From Marinovum algicola (lineage in GTDB: Bacteria; Pseudomonadota; Alphaproteobacteria; Rhodobacterales; Rhodobacteraceae), in NCBI RefSeq assembly GCF_900109145.1, contig NZ_FNYY01000005.1, positions 186,001-250,000 on the forward strand: DNA of 64,000 bases. Direction: 5' to 3'. The notes under the pieces were generated by a model. The model was not told the origin of the DNA and searched no databases. It saw only the letters and a program-made list of their open reading frames with translations. This document shows, piece by piece, positions 54,492 to 64,000 of the stretch. Made by a program: the position numbers and the translations under genes. Within the stretch, counting starts at the first letter, position 1. Every line of letters begins with the position of its first letter.

Positions 54492-57341
54492 ATGACTTTC
54501 ACACCGACCGATTATCTGCCTTATGATTTCGCCAACCGGCGGCATATCGGGCCTTCGCCGTCCGAAATGGCCGATATGTGCGAGGTGCTGGGGGTGGCGG
54601 ACCTGGACGCGCTGATCGACGAGACGGTGCCGAAGGCGATCCGTCAGGAGACGCCGCTGAATTTTGGCAAGCCCAAGTCGGAACGCGAGCTGCTGCGCTA
54701 CATGCGCGAGGTTGCGGCCAAGAACCGGGTGCTGACCTCGATGATCGGCCAAGGCTACCACGGCACGGTGACGCCGCCGGCGATCCAGCGCAACATCCTG
54801 GAAAACCCGGCCTGGTACACCGCCTATACGCCCTATCAGCCGGAAATCAGCCAGGGTCGGCTCGAAGCGCTGCTGAATTTCCAGACCATGGTGAGCGATC
54901 TCACCGGGCTGGAGGTGGCCAATGCCTCGCTGCTCGATGAATCCACCGCCTGCGCCGAGGCGATGACCATGGCGCAGCGGGTGGCGAAATCCAAGGCCAA
55001 GGGTTTCTTTGTCGACCGCGACTGCCATCCGCAGAACATCGCCGTGATGAAGACCCGTGCCGAGCCGCTGGGCATCGAGGTGATTGTCGGCAACCCCGAG
55101 AAGCTCGACCCCGAGGCGGTCTTCGGCGCGATCTTCCAATATCCGGGCACCTATGGCCATGTGCGCGATTTCACCGAACAGATGGAGGCGCTGCACGCCG
55201 CCAATGCGGTGGGTATCGTCGCCGCCGATCCGCTGGCGCTGACGGTCCTGAAAGAGCCGGGCGCGATGGGCGCCGATATCGCCGTCGGCTCGACCCAGCG
55301 CTTTGGTGTGCCGATGGGCTATGGCGGGCCGCATGCCGCCTATATGGCCTGTCGCGACGCCTATAAACGCGCCATGCCGGGGCGGATTGTCGGCGTCTCG
55401 GTGGACAGCCATGGCAACCGCGCCTATCGGCTCTCGCTGCAAACCCGCGAGCAGCATATCCGCCGCGAGAAGGCCACCTCGAACGTCTGCACGGCGCAGG
55501 CGCTGCTGGCGGTCATGGCCGGCATGTATGCGGTGTTTCACGGGCCCGAGGGGCTCAAGGCGATTGCCCAGCGCATTCACCGCAAGACCGTTCGGCTGGC
55601 GCGCGGGCTCGAGGAAGCCGGCTTCAAGGTGGATCCGCAGGCCTATTTCGACACCATCACCGTCGATGTGCGCACGCTGCAATCGGCGGTGCTGAAATCG
55701 GCCCGCGACGAGGGCGTGAACCTGCGCCGCGTCGGCGAATACCGGGTCGGCATCACGCTCGACGAATGCACCCGGCCGTCGAACATCGAAGCGGTCTGGC
55801 GCGCCTTCGGCATTACCCGCAAGGACGACGACTACACCCCGGTCTACAAGATGCCCGAGGACATGCTTCGGAGTTCGGATTATCTCACCCACCCGATCTT
55901 TCACATGAACCGGGCCGAGACCGAGATGATGCGCTACATGCGGCGGCTGGCCGACCGTGACCTGGCACTGGACCGGGCAATGATCCCGCTGGGGTCCTGC
56001 ACAATGAAGCTCAATTCGGCGGCCGAGATGATGCCGGTGAGCTGGCGCGAGTTTTCCTCGTTGCATCCCTTTGCGCCGGCCAATCAGGCGCTGGGCTATA
56101 CGCATCTGGTGAGTGACCTGAGCCAAAAGCTCTGTGCCATTACCGGTTACGACGATTTCTCGATGCAGCCCAATTCCGGCGCGCAGGGCGAATATGCCGG
56201 GCTGTTGACGATTGCGGCCTTCCACCGCGCCAATGGCGAGGGGCACCGCAATGTCTGCCTGATCCCGATGTCGGCGCATGGCACCAACCCGGCCAGCGCG
56301 CAGATGGTCGGCTGGAAGGTGGTGCCGGTGAAATCGGCCAGGAACGGCGATATCGATCTCCAGGATTTCCGCGCCAAGGCGGAGAAACATGCCGAGGCGC
56401 TGGCCGGTTGCATGATCACCTATCCCTCGACCCACGGGGTATTCGAGGAAACCGTGCAGGACGTCTGCAAGATCACCCATGAGCACGGCGGTCAGGTCTA
56501 TATCGATGGCGCCAACCTCAACGCCATGGTGGGGCTGTCACGGCCCGGCGATCTGGGCGGCGATGTCAGCCACCTGAACCTGCACAAGACCTTCTGCATC
56601 CCGCATGGCGGCGGCGGCCCCGGCATGGGGCCGATCGGCGTCAAGGCGCATCTGGTGCCGCATCTGCCGGGACACCCGGAGGTGGGCGGCGAAGAGGGGC
56701 CGGTGAGCGCCGCGCCTTATGGTTCGCCCTCGATCCTGCCGATCTCCTGGGCGTACATCCTGATGATGGGCGGCGAGGGGCTGACCCAGGCGACGCGGGT
56801 GGCGATCCTGAACGCCAATTACATCGCCAAGCGGCTGGAAGGGGCCTATGACATCCTCTATCGCGGGCGCGGCGACTGGGTGGCGCATGAATGCATCATC
56901 GACACCCGGCCCTTTGCCGAGAGCGCGGATGTCACGGTCGACGACATCGCCAAGCGGCTGGCAGATTGCGGTTTTCACGCGCCGACCATGTCCTGGCCGG
57001 TGGCCGGGACATTGATGGTGGAACCGACCGAGAGCGAGACCAAGGCCGAGCTGGACCGGTTCTGCGATGCGATGCTGGCGATCCGCGAAGAGATCCGCGA
57101 GATCGAGGAGGGCCGGATGGACCGCGCCAACAACCCGCTGAAGAACGCGCCGCATACGATGGAAGACCTGGTGCGCGAGTGGGACCGCCCCTACAGCCGC
57201 GAGCAGGGGTGTTTTCCACCCGGCGCCTTCCGGGTGGACAAGTACTGGCCGCCGGTGAACCGCGTCGACAACGTCTTTGGCGACCGCAACCTGGTGTGTA
57301 TCTGCCCGCCGATGGAGGAATATGCCGAGGCGGCGGAGTAG
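54492..57341 (+). CDS. gcvP: Glycine dehydrogenase (decarboxylating), P protein
   Basis: 949 residues, a single-chain P protein. [20 protein letters not shown] begins the N-terminal half, which resembles the C-terminal half by ancient duplication. [19 protein letters not shown] and [20 protein letters not shown] are the PLP region, with the Schiff-base lysine near K699. It decarboxylates glycine onto the lipoyl arm of GcvH. It is 91 bp after gcvH, with no terminator between. Confidence 0.97.
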   Translation: MTFTPTDYLPYDFANRRHIGPSPSEMADMCEVLGVADLDALIDETVPKAIRQETPLNFGKPKSERELLRYMREVAAKNRVLTSMIGQGYHGTVTPPAIQRNILENPAWYTAYTPYQPEISQGRLEALLNFQTMVSDLTGLEVANASLLDESTACAEAMTMAQRVAKSKAKGFFVDRDCHPQNIAVMKTRAEPLGIEVIVGNPEKLDPEAVFGAIFQYPGTYGHVRDFTEQMEALHAANAVGIVAADPLALTVLKEPGAMGADIAVGSTQRFGVPMGYGGPHAAYMACRDAYKRAMPGRIVGVSVDSHGNRAYRLSLQTREQHIRREKATSNVCTAQALLAVMAGMYAVFHGPEGLKAIAQRIHRKTVRLARGLEEAGFKVDPQAYFDTITVDVRTLQSAVLKSARDEGVNLRRVGEYRVGITLDECTRPSNIEAVWRAFGITRKDDDYTPVYKMPEDMLRSSDYLTHPIFHMNRAETEMMRYMRRLADRDLALDRAMIPLGSCTMKLNSAAEMMPVSWREFSSLHPFAPANQALGYTHLVSDLSQKLCAITGYDDFSMQPNSGAQGEYAGLLTIAAFHRANGEGHRNVCLIPMSAHGTNPASAQMVGWKVVPVKSARNGDIDLQDFRAKAEKHAEALAGCMITYPSTHGVFEETVQDVCKITHEHGGQVYIDGANLNAMVGLSRPGDLGGDVSHLNLHKTFCIPHGGGGPGMGPIGVKAHLVPHLPGHPEVGGEEGPVSAAPYGSPSILPISWAYILMMGGEGLTQATRVAILNANYIAKRLEGAYDILYRGRGDWVAHECIIDTRPFAESADVTVDDIAKRLADCGFHAPTMSWPVAGTLMVEPTESETKAELDRFCDAMLAIREEIREIEEGRMDRANNPLKNAPHTMEDLVREWDRPYSREQGCFPPGAFRVDKYWPPVNRVDNVFGDRNLVCICPPMEEYAEAAE

Positions 57342-57410
57342 CGGCCGGCTCGGCCACGGCCCGGGCCCGGAACAAGGCCGCAGGCCGCCGTCGGCCCGGC
57401 TTGTCTGAGG

Positions 57411-57437
57411 GCGCGGTGGGGGGAAACCCTACCGCGT
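57411..57437. terminator. Stem-loop between convergent gcvP and the inositol-monophosphatase gene
   Basis: CGCGGTGGG (57412-57420) pairs with CCCTACCGCG (57427-57436), one mismatch or G-U, around GGGAAA. It lies between convergent genes and may stop both transcripts. There is no T-tract. Confidence 0.5.
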
Positions 57438-57443
57438 CTGTTC

Positions 57444-58343
57444 CTATTCCTCGTCGGAAAGCGTTTCGCTCTCGGGCTTCGGCCCGAGCAGGAAACCAAG
57501 CTCGTCGGCCACGGTCTTCCAGGTGGCCTCGGAGCCGGCGCAGAGCAAATAACCCTCTTTCTCGGCGGCGGAATACTCTCGGCCGTCAAGGAAACCGACA
57601 TGCCCGCCGGCCTTCTGGCAGAGCAGCACGCCGGCGGCATGGTCCCAAGGCGTCATCTTGCACGACAGCACGAAATCGCAATGGCCCTCGGCCAGCAGTC
57701 GGTATTCATGCGCCGAACAGCGCAGCGCGTCGGGCCGTCCGATCTTGGGATAAAGCGCCGCGACCAGCGGCTGAACCTCGGCCGGCATCAGCTTCATGTG
57801 GATGTAGCCGACCATCTCCGACAGCGGCTTTGCGTCGGCGGTGGAGAGCGTGCGGCGGCGGCCGCGCGGGCCGGTCCAGGTGGTCAGGCTGTCCTCGTCG
57901 GCCACCACCACGTCATCGTTGAGCGGGTCGTAGATCATGCCATAGACCGGTTTGCCAAACCGTGTCGCCGCCACCATCGTGCCGAAGAGCGACAGCCCAT
58001 GGGCGAAATTCCAGGTGCCATCGACCGGGTCGATCAGAAAGCCCAGTTCGGCATCGCCCAGGGCGTCGAGGATCCTGGGATCGCGCGACGCCGCCTCTTC
58101 TCCGACGATCACCGCCGAGGGAAAGGCCATTTGCAGCCCACGGGTGATCATAGCCTCGGCCGCTTCGTCGGCGGCGGTGACGAGATCGAGCTTGGACGTC
58201 TTTTCGGACACCTCCGAGGGATCGAGCGCCCGAAACCGCGGCAGGATCTCGGCCTTGGCGGCGCGGCGGACGAGGTTCAGAAGCGAGGTTTTCTGCGCGC
58301 GCGTCAGCGGCGCGTGCACGGCCATGGGCAGGTTGTCCGACAT
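57444..58343 (-). CDS. Inositol monophosphatase-family protein
   Basis: 299 residues from ATG 58343, with GGAG five bases upstream. The metal-binding motifs of the family are present: IVGEEAASRD, FLIDPVDGTWNFAHG and, near the C-terminus, CKMTPWDHAAGVLLCQ. Members dephosphorylate inositol phosphates, 3'-phosphoadenosine phosphates or histidinol phosphate; the substrate is not shown. It is convergent with gcvP and 139 bp past the end of the ABC permease gene, in the same direction. Confidence 0.87.
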   Translation of the reverse strand: MSDNLPMAVHAPLTRAQKTSLLNLVRRAAKAEILPRFRALDPSEVSEKTSKLDLVTAADEAAEAMITRGLQMAFPSAVIVGEEAASRDPRILDALGDAELGFLIDPVDGTWNFAHGLSLFGTMVAATRFGKPVYGMIYDPLNDDVVVADEDSLTTWTGPRGRRRTLSTADAKPLSEMVGYIHMKLMPAEVQPLVAALYPKIGRPDALRCSAHEYRLLAEGHCDFVLSCKMTPWDHAAGVLLCQKAGGHVGFLDGREYSAAEKEGYLLCAGSEATWKTVADELGFLLGPKPESETLSDEE

Positions 58344-58482
58344 GGGAACTCCGAGTCATTGGGGTTGCGCAGGGTGTGCCAGCCCACGGGAGAGGGATCA
58401 AGTGCAGGATTGGCGCAGCTCGGCCTGTACGGGCGCGGGCCAGGGGCGGTGGAGCGGCGGCTGAAGGGGTTCCGGGCGCGCC

Positions 58483-60999
58483 TCACTCGCGCGCCCGCAG
58501 CACCCGCGCCGGACGGGCCGCCAGCGGCCGCCAGGCAAAGCCGAGGCTGGCCAGCAGCGTGGCCAGCACCCCGCCCAGCACGATCAGCAGCGCCGAGGAC
58601 CATTGTACCGCGAAATCCACCTCCATCAGATAGGTCATCACCGCCCAGCCCCCGGCCACCCCGGCCCCCAGTGCCACCAGCCCTGCCGCCGCGCCGAGCA
58701 GCGCGGCGCGCAGGGCGAAACTTTGCAGGATGCGGGCGCGGGCCGCCCCCAGGGTCTTGAGCACTGCCGCCTCGTAGGTGCGGGCCTGTTCGCCCGCCGC
58801 CGCCGCGCCGATCAGCACCAGGAAGCCGGTCAGCAGCGTTGCCGCCGCGCCCCAGGCGGTGGCCTGGGCAATGCCGCCCATGATCTCGGCCACCCGGTCG
58901 ACGGCGTCGCGCACGCGGATCGCGGTGATATTTGGGTAGGTCGAGGTGAGATCGCGCAGGATCGTCGCTTCGGCCGCTTCTTCGGCATAGACCGTCGAGA
59001 TGAAGCTGTGCGGCGCGGCCTCGAGCGCGGCCGGGTTCATCGACATCACAAAGCCGATCCCGGCGGTCGAGAAATCCACCTCGCGAAACGAGGCGATGGT
59101 TGCGGTGATGTCGCGGCCCAGGATGTTGACGGTGATATCGTCGCCAAGATGCAGGCCGATCTCGGCCGCTTCCTCGGCGGCAAAGCTGACCAGCGGCGGG
59201 CCGGCGTAGTCGGGTTCCCACCAGGTGCCGGCGGTGAGCGTCGTGTCCTCGGGCAGGGCGGCGGAATAGGTCACCCCCCGGTCGCCCCGGATCACCCAAT
59301 GATCGCCGGCCACCTCGCGCGCGGGTTGGCCATTGATCCGGGTGATGATGCCGCGCAGCATCGGCGCGCTCTGCACCTTGCTCACCGCGGGGTCGTCGCC
59401 GAGCCGGGCGCGGAAGCCCGGCATCTGGTCTTTCTGGATGTCGACGAAAAAGAACGAGGGCGCCACGTCGGGCAGGTCTGTCTGGATCGCGGCGCGCATG
59501 TTGCCTTCGATCTGGCCGACCGCGGCCAGCACCGACAGCCCGAGCCCCAGCGAGAGCACGGTCGAGGCGGCACCTTCCTGAGCGCCGGAGATCGCCGAAA
59601 GGGCCCAGCGCAGCGCCGGCCGGTGGCGCGCAGCGCGGCCCGACCGGCGGGCGGCCCAGCGGATCAGCGCGGCGGCCAGCGCCAGCACGGTGAGCGCCAC
59701 GAGGATGCCGCCGGCGGTCCAGAGTGTCAGCATCGACGAGCCGGAAAACAGCGCCGCCGCGCCCAGCAGAGTGGCGATCAGCGCGAGGATCACCAGCACA
59801 TGCGGCCAGCGCGGCAGCAGGCCGGCACTGCCCAGGGCATCGCGGAACAGCGCGGCCGGGCGGATCTCTTCGGTGCGGGCCAGCGGCCAGAGGGTAAAGA
59901 TCAAGGCGGTGAGGCCGCCGTAAAGCGCCGCCTCCAGCAACGGGCCGGGGTGGATGGCAAAGACCGCCGGCACCGGCAGCAGCGCTTGCAGCAGCGGTCC
60001 CAGGGCCAGCGGCACCAGCGCGCCGAGGGTGAGCCCCAGCGCAATGCCCAGCAGGCTCAGCGCGCCGATCTGAAGGAAGTAGGTGAGAAAGATCACCTGT
60101 CGCGTGGCGCCCAGCGTGCGCAGCGTGGCGATGACCGAGGTCTTGGAGGCCAGATAGGCGCGCACCGCCGCCGAGACGCCGACGCCGCCCACCGCCAGCC
60201 CCGACAGGCCGACGAGGATCAGGAAACTGCTCAACCGGTCGACAAAGCGTGCGATCCCCGGCGCGCCGTTGCGGGCGTCGCGATAGCGCCCGCCGACTTC
60301 GGTGAAGCGGTCTCTGGCCTCGGATTGGAAACTGTCGAGATCTGTGCCGGCGGGCAGGGTCAGACGGTAATGGGTTTCGAAGAGCGTGCCGGGCTGAAGC
60401 AGGCCGGAGTTTGCCAGCGCCTCGGTGCGCACCAGGGTGCGGGGTCCGAGCGCAAAGCCGCCGCCGGCATCATCCGGCTCGAGCGCGATCAAGGCAGAAA
60501 GCGTGAAGGTCTCGGTGCCGAGCTGGAAATCGTCGCCAGGCGAGAGGGCCAGCCGTTCGGCCAGAACCGGGGCCATGACGGCACCGGTGCCTGCCAGCGC
60601 CGCATCCAGCGGCATCGGCGGCTCGAGCGTGACCGCGCCGATCAGCGGATAGGCGCTGTCGACGGATTTCACCTGGGTCAGGGCGCGTTCGGTGCTGTCG
60701 TTACGGTCGACCACCACCATCGAGCGGAAATCGGTGATCTCGGATACCTTCGTGGCGCGATCCTGCATCCAGGCGCGTTCCTCGGGCGTGGCAAAGCGGT
60801 AGGTGAAGCGCAGCTCGGCGTCACCGCCGAGAAGCTCGGCGCCTTTCTCCTCCAGCCCCAGCGCGATCGAGGTGCGCACCATGCCGATGCCGGCAATCGC
60901 GGCGACACCCAGCGCCAGGCAGGCGAGGAAGATGCGGAAGCCGCGCAGGCCTCCGCGCAGTTCGCGCCGGGCAAAGCGGGCGGCCGTGGTGAGGCTCAT
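58483..60999 (-). CDS. ABC transporter permease, FtsX-like (YbbP type)
   Basis: 838 residues with two FtsX-type membrane units. There is an N-terminal helix (RGFRIFLACLALGVAAIAGI) and periplasmic loop, then a central set of helices (~260-500). A second loop (~510-700, FFFVDIQKDQMPGFRARLG) and three C-terminal helices follow. The architecture is that of YbbP/LolC-related exporters, without a lipoprotein-releasing motif I can identify. Its start overlaps the stop of the ATP-binding gene by four bases, so the two form one transporter. Confidence 0.88.
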   Translation of the reverse strand: MSLTTAARFARRELRGGLRGFRIFLACLALGVAAIAGIGMVRTSIALGLEEKGAELLGGDAELRFTYRFATPEERAWMQDRATKVSEITDFRSMVVVDRNDSTERALTQVKSVDSAYPLIGAVTLEPPMPLDAALAGTGAVMAPVLAERLALSPGDDFQLGTETFTLSALIALEPDDAGGGFALGPRTLVRTEALANSGLLQPGTLFETHYRLTLPAGTDLDSFQSEARDRFTEVGGRYRDARNGAPGIARFVDRLSSFLILVGLSGLAVGGVGVSAAVRAYLASKTSVIATLRTLGATRQVIFLTYFLQIGALSLLGIALGLTLGALVPLALGPLLQALLPVPAVFAIHPGPLLEAALYGGLTALIFTLWPLARTEEIRPAALFRDALGSAGLLPRWPHVLVILALIATLLGAAALFSGSSMLTLWTAGGILVALTVLALAAALIRWAARRSGRAARHRPALRWALSAISGAQEGAASTVLSLGLGLSVLAAVGQIEGNMRAAIQTDLPDVAPSFFFVDIQKDQMPGFRARLGDDPAVSKVQSAPMLRGIITRINGQPAREVAGDHWVIRGDRGVTYSAALPEDTTLTAGTWWEPDYAGPPLVSFAAEEAAEIGLHLGDDITVNILGRDITATIASFREVDFSTAGIGFVMSMNPAALEAAPHSFISTVYAEEAAEATILRDLTSTYPNITAIRVRDAVDRVAEIMGGIAQATAWGAAATLLTGFLVLIGAAAAGEQARTYEAAVLKTLGAARARILQSFALRAALLGAAAGLVALGAGVAGGWAVMTYLMEVDFAVQWSSALLIVLGGVLATLLASLGFAWRPLAARPARVLRARE

Positions 61000-61688
61000 T
61001 CCGCCGCCTCGCGGGCCTGTGCGTCGATCCGTCCGTCGCGCAGCCGCACCACGCGGTCACAGCGCGCGGCCAGCGAAGGGGCATGAGTGACCAGCACAAG
61101 TGTCGCGCCATGGCGGTCGCGGAGATGGAACAGCAGATCCATGATCGCGCCGCCATTGGCCTCGTCGAGGTTGCCGGTGGGCTCATCCGCCAGCAGGATG
61201 TGCGGCCGTGGCGCCGAGGCCCGGGCCAGCGCCACCCGCTGCTGTTCGCCGCCCGACATCTGTGCGGGATAATGGCCGGCGCGATGGCCGAGGCCCACGG
61301 TCTCGAGCTCGGCCTCGGCGCGCTCAAAGGCGTCGCGGTGGCCGGCCAACTCCAGCGGCGTGGCGACGTTTTCCAGCGCCGTCATTGTCGGGATCAGATG
61401 AAAGCTCTGAAACACCACGCCCATGTGATCGCGCCGGAAACGCGCCAGCGCATCCTCGTTCATCGCGCCGAAATCTTCGCCCAGGGCCGTGACGCTGCCG
61501 CCGGTGGCGCGCTCCAGCCCGCCCATCAGCATCAGCAGCGAGGATTTGCCCGAGCCCGAAGGGCCGATGAGGCCGATCGAGGCGCCTTTGGCGACATCAA
61601 GCGAAATACCATGCAGGATCTCGACCCTGCCGGCATTGCCATCGAGCGCCAGATGCACATCTTTAAGCGACAGGACGGGATCAATCAT
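60996..61688 (-). CDS. ABC transporter ATP-binding protein (YbbA/LolD type)
   Basis: 230 residues from ATG 61688. Walker A is GPSGSGKSSLL near 41-51, the Q-loop region is MGVVFQSFHLIPTMTALENV, the signature is MSGGEQQRVALARA, Walker B is ILLADEPTGNLDE and the H-loop is LVTHAPSLA. It energises the FtsX-like permease encoded next (4-base overlap). Pairing with a TesA-type esterase in divergent orientation is a known arrangement in Proteobacteria. Substrate unknown. Confidence 0.9.
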   Translation of the reverse strand: MIDPVLSLKDVHLALDGNAGRVEILHGISLDVAKGASIGLIGPSGSGKSSLLMLMGGLERATGGSVTALGEDFGAMNEDALARFRRDHMGVVFQSFHLIPTMTALENVATPLELAGHRDAFERAEAELETVGLGHRAGHYPAQMSGGEQQRVALARASAPRPHILLADEPTGNLDEANGGAIMDLLFHLRDRHGATLVLVTHAPSLAARCDRVVRLRDGRIDAQAREAAE

Positions 61689-61707
61689 GCAAAGGGCCTT
61701 TCGGGCA

Positions 61708-62382
61708 ATGTATCAGCTTTTCACATATGGGGTATGCGCGCGGTTGAGCAAGGCGTGCGCAATTGTTTTGACGCTGGCGGCGCCGGCGGCGGCGGAAGAA
61801 CTCGAGATCCTGGCGCTGGGCGACAGTCTGATCCAGGGCTACGGGCTGATGGCCGATGAGGGGTTTGTGCCGCAGATGCAGGATTGGCTGGAGGCGCAAG
61901 GCCATGATGTGACGCTGATAAACGGCGGCGTGTCGGGCGACACAACCGCCGGCGGCCTGGCGCGGGTTGAATGGAGCCTGAGCCCCGGGGTGGACGCGAT
62001 GATCGTGGCGCTGGGGGGCAACGACGTGCTTCGCGGGCTCGATCCGGCGGTGTCGCGGGACAACCTCGACGGGATTCTCAGGGTGGCGGCGGCGCGCGAG
62101 ATGCCGGTGCTGCTTGTGCCGATGCGGGCGCCCGGCAATTACGGGCCCGACTACAAGGCGGCGTTCGACGGCATGTATGCCGATCTGGCGGCCGAGCATG
62201 GCGCGCTGGAGGCGCCGGCGTTCTTTGACATCCTGCTGCCGGACGGGGGCGATCCTTCCGGCGCCGCGGATCTGATGCAGGGCGACGGCATCCATCCCAA
62301 TGCGGAGGGTGTGGCGCGGATTGTCGAGGGGATCGGCCCGCATGTGGAACGGCTGATCGCGGAGGTTCCGGGCGAGTCCTGA
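61708..62382 (+). CDS. SGNH-hydrolase family esterase (TesA/arylesterase type), exported
   Basis: 224 residues from ATG 61708 (MYQLFTYGVCARL); ATG 61687 is an in-frame alternative. The signal peptide is LSKACAIVLTLAAPAAA, and the mature protein starts near EELEILALGDSL. Block I (GDSLIQGYG) has the nucleophile Ser, block II is GGVSGDTTAGG, block III is ALGGNDVLRGL and block V is DGIHPNAEG with Asp/His. It cleaves esters or thioesters in the periplasm. It is divergent from the ABC genes, almost without intergenic DNA. Confidence 0.88.
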   Translation: MYQLFTYGVCARLSKACAIVLTLAAPAAAEELEILALGDSLIQGYGLMADEGFVPQMQDWLEAQGHDVTLINGGVSGDTTAGGLARVEWSLSPGVDAMIVALGGNDVLRGLDPAVSRDNLDGILRVAAAREMPVLLVPMRAPGNYGPDYKAAFDGMYADLAAEHGALEAPAFFDILLPDGGDPSGAADLMQGDGIHPNAEGVARIVEGIGPHVERLIAEVPGES

Positions 62383-62393
62383 GCTTGGAAAGC

Positions 62394-62421
62394 AAAAAGC
62401 CCCACCGGATGGCGGGGCCTT
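62394..62421. terminator. Bidirectional terminator between tesA-type and cold-shock genes
   Basis: GCCCCACC and GGCGGGGC form a stem around GGAT, preceded on the plus strand by AAAAA. On the minus strand the stem is followed by TTTTTGC, a good intrinsic terminator for the cold-shock gene. On the plus strand CCTTTCC follows. Confidence 0.75.
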
Positions 62422-62444
62422 TCCATTTCTTCGAGGCAGAAGCC

Positions 62445-62651
62445 TTAGGCCAGCGCGATGTTCTCGGCGGCTTCGCGGCCGTCACGGCCCGGCTTGATGT
62501 CAAAAGTGACTTTCTGGTTGTCGGCGAGGCCGGTCAGGCCCGAGCGCTCAACGGCCGAGATGTGCACGAACACGTCTTTGCTGCCGCCGTCGGGTGCGAT
62601 GAAACCAAAGCCTTTGGTGGTGTTGAACCATTTCACAGTGCCAGTGGCCAT
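62445..62651 (-). CDS. Cold-shock domain protein (CspA family)
   Basis: 68 residues. MATGTVKWFNTTKGFGFIAP contains RNP1 (KGFGFI) and DVFVHISAVERSG contains RNP2 (DVFVHI), the single-stranded nucleic-acid-binding motifs of the cold-shock domain. It is probably an RNA chaperone. It is monocistronic, with its own terminator downstream and a long leader upstream (62652-62760). Confidence 0.95.
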   Translation of the reverse strand: MATGTVKWFNTTKGFGFIAPDGGSKDVFVHISAVERSGLTGLADNQKVTFDIKPGRDGREAAENIALA

Positions 62652-62969
62652 GTGTCTACTCCTAGTGTTACTGCCCGCGGAATTGCGGCAGGTCGGCTTA
62701 GTCAGTGCAGATCGAAGGACTGAGCCGTAGAGGAGCAGCGGTCGATAGATAACTTCGCAAGAAAGATATGCGGGGAAGCGGGCGCCATTTCAAGGGGAAT
62801 TCTTCGCAATCTGCCGGGGCGTCGGCAAGGTCACGCCGGGGCAGGCGGGCCGGCCGATGGCGCGATGAAACCCCGGCGCGACCCCCGGTGTGCTGCGCCC
62901 GAGGCGGACCGCCTGAGGCCGAGCAGACGATGACGGAGGCGGCTCAGTTCCGGAGCGATCGCAAGGGTT
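62652..62969 (-). other. Intergenic region with the cold-shock gene leader
   Basis: This 318-bp stretch has no convincing gene. The first ~110 bases (62652-62760) are AT-richer than average and include ACTAGGAGTAGACACATG-like sequence just before the cold-shock start, consistent with a leader and promoter. The remainder is GC-rich with no structure I can name. Confidence 0.5.
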
Positions 62970-64000
62970 TCAAGGGGAATCGCCTTGAACTTTCGCGCTG
63001 CCGAGTGCGCGCATCAGATAGTTGGGCAATCGCCGCACCAGCGCGCGCATCAGATCGGGATATTCGATCTCGCCGCCCAGAAGCCGCATGTAATCGTGGC
63101 GCAGATGACCGGACTTGCGCACCGCCCGGACGAATCCGGTCTTGAACGGCCCCCAGTAGAGCAGCAGGCGCACCATGTTGGCGTGGCGCATGGCGGTGAG
63201 AATCGGCCGCAGCCGCTGGCGGTAGAGCCGCAGCGCCGCATCCGGCTCGTGACGGGCCAGCGCGTCGCGCGCCGCGAGGGCGGCAAGCTGGCCGGATTTC
63301 ATCGCATAGGCGATGCCTTCGCCGGTGACCGGATCGACCAGCCAGGCGGCATCGCCGGCCAGCAGCACGTTGTCGCGCCCGGGTGCGCGGCGGGCCTTGC
63401 CGAAGGGCAGGTACTGGCCCTTGACGCGGGTTTCGGCCGGCACGTCCAGATCGGCCATATAGGCGCGCATGATCGTCTTGAGATCGGGATTGCGGCTGTG
63501 CACGCCGCCCACGCCCACCGTGTGGCTGCCACTTTTCGGGAACGACCAGCCGTAACCCCAGTTCGCCGCCCCCATGTCGATGCGCAGCGGGGCGTCGGCG
63601 GGCAGGGCGGGGCCCTCGGCCTCGAGCGCAAAGCCGATGCGGGCCGGGTCGAACGGCCGGCCAAAAAGCGCGCGGGCGGTGGCGCTGGTGACGCCATCGG
63701 CGCCGATCACCACCGGCGCCTCGAGCCGGGTGCCATGGGCCAGCGTCACGCGGCCGGCCTCGGGCGCCAGTTCGGCGATCCTCGTGCCGGTGAAATCCTC
63801 CGCGCCGGCGGCCAGGGCAAGCGCCACAAGATGGGCGTCGAGCGACAGGCGCATGGTCAGGTAGACCGGCGGGATATCCTCGATCACGCCAAGCTTTTCG
63901 CCGAAACCATAGAGGGTTACCGCAGATTTGCTGTCAAAGGTCTCGGGCAGATCGGTCTCGAAAATCTCGCGATAGTACCGCGCCGCGCGGCCGGTGAAAC
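62970..64000 (-). CDS. Geranylgeranyl-reductase-family FAD oxidoreductase (5' end outside window)
   Basis: The frame is open from the stop at 62970 to the window end, so the N-terminal FAD-binding motif is missing. The visible ~343 residues begin FTGRAARYYREIFETDLPE. PVVIGADGVTSATARALFG is the conserved middle motif of the group, WGYGWSFPKSGSHTVGVGGV follows, and NVLLAGDAAWLVDPVTGEGI is the second FAD motif (GD). It is related to digeranylgeranyl and geranylgeranyl reductases. Whether it acts on bacteriochlorophyll or on lipids is unknown; no photosynthesis genes are in the window. Confidence 0.82.
   Translation of the reverse strand, partial: FTGRAARYYREIFETDLPETFDSKSAVTLYGFGEKLGVIEDIPPVYLTMRLSLDAHLVALALAAGAEDFTGTRIAELAPEAGRVTLAHGTRLEAPVVIGADGVTSATARALFGRPFDPARIGFALEAEGPALPADAPLRIDMGAANWGYGWSFPKSGSHTVGVGGVHSRNPDLKTIMRAYMADLDVPAETRVKGQYLPFGKARRAPGRDNVLLAGDAAWLVDPVTGEGIAYAMKSGQLAALAARDALARHEPDAALRLYRQRLRPILTAMRHANMVRLLLYWGPFKTGFVRAVRKSGHLRHDYMRLLGGEIEYPDLMRALVRRLPNYLMRALGSAKVQGDSP

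Overview
This window is a GC-rich chromosomal segment from an alphaproteobacterium of the Rhodobacterales (Rhodobacter/Roseobacter group). The evidence is the gene order, in which the TCA-cycle genes, sdh operon and ethylmalonyl-CoA pathway genes lie together as I recall them in Rhodobacter sphaeroides. Family signatures agree: a TIGR02302-type low-complexity protein, an FtsE/FtsX pair and DUF1737 beside mch. Genes are densely packed, often with ATGA/GTGA overlaps. I see no tRNA, rRNA, insertion sequence, prophage or CRISPR array.

Layout. 1-5.9 kb: end of argH, a small lipoprotein, a DUF2834 membrane protein, an ATP-grasp-like protein, lysA and the large TIGR02302 protein. 5.9-9.2 kb: a zinc-ribbon membrane protein, divergent from ftsE-ftsX-plsC. 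9.3-19.8 kb, minus strand: mdh, then sucC-sucD-sucA-odhB, two small genes and lpd (succinyl-CoA synthetase and the complete 2-oxoglutarate dehydrogenase). 20-24 kb: a TauE/SafE permease, a small periplasmic protein, then (3S)-malyl-CoA thioesterase, NnrU, DUF1737 and mesaconyl-CoA hydratase. 24.3-28.3 kb: sdhC-sdhD-sdhA, two small exported proteins, sdhB. 28.5-37.6 kb: accessory metabolism, including ornithine decarboxylase with a likely speF leader, a DUF1989 protein, a serine hydroxymethyltransferase paralogue, a 2-hydroxyacid dehydrogenase, several exported proteins and deoD. 37.7-44.1 kb: a GGDEF-EAL protein, ethylmalonyl-CoA mutase, a PlsB-like acyltransferase and crotonyl-CoA carboxylase/reductase. 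44.3-45.9 kb: a small helical protein plus a LuxR/LuxI quorum-sensing pair. 46-52.6 kb: a RecD-like helicase, rimO, a small HTH-like protein, thymidine kinase, DUF2254, a gamma-glutamylcyclotransferase-like protein and an Rrf2 regulator. 52.6-57.3 kb: tandem glycine riboswitch and gcvT-gcvH-gcvP. 57.4-64 kb: an inositol monophosphatase-family protein, an ABC exporter pair, an SGNH esterase, a cold-shock protein and the 3' part of a geranylgeranyl-reductase-like flavoprotein.

Together the metabolic genes support acetyl-CoA assimilation. Ccr, Ecm, Mch and the malyl-CoA thioesterase carry the ethylmalonyl-CoA route, and the Suc, Sdh and Mdh enzymes process its succinyl-CoA and malate products. 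Glycine cleavage and ornithine decarboxylation appear to have RNA leaders.

The least explained signals are in regulatory DNA. Pairs of the palindrome TGTGATCACA, 21 bp centre to centre, lie upstream of both sucC and sdhC. A separate perfect inverted repeat also lies before sdhC, and TTGCAA-cored sites lie before ccr and mcl2. Two families of extragenic palindromes are present. I found no clearly new multi-gene system. The most interesting unknown proteins are the ATP-grasp-like protein with an altered metal-binding end, the small protein overlapping luxR, and the two small exported proteins inside the sdh operon.
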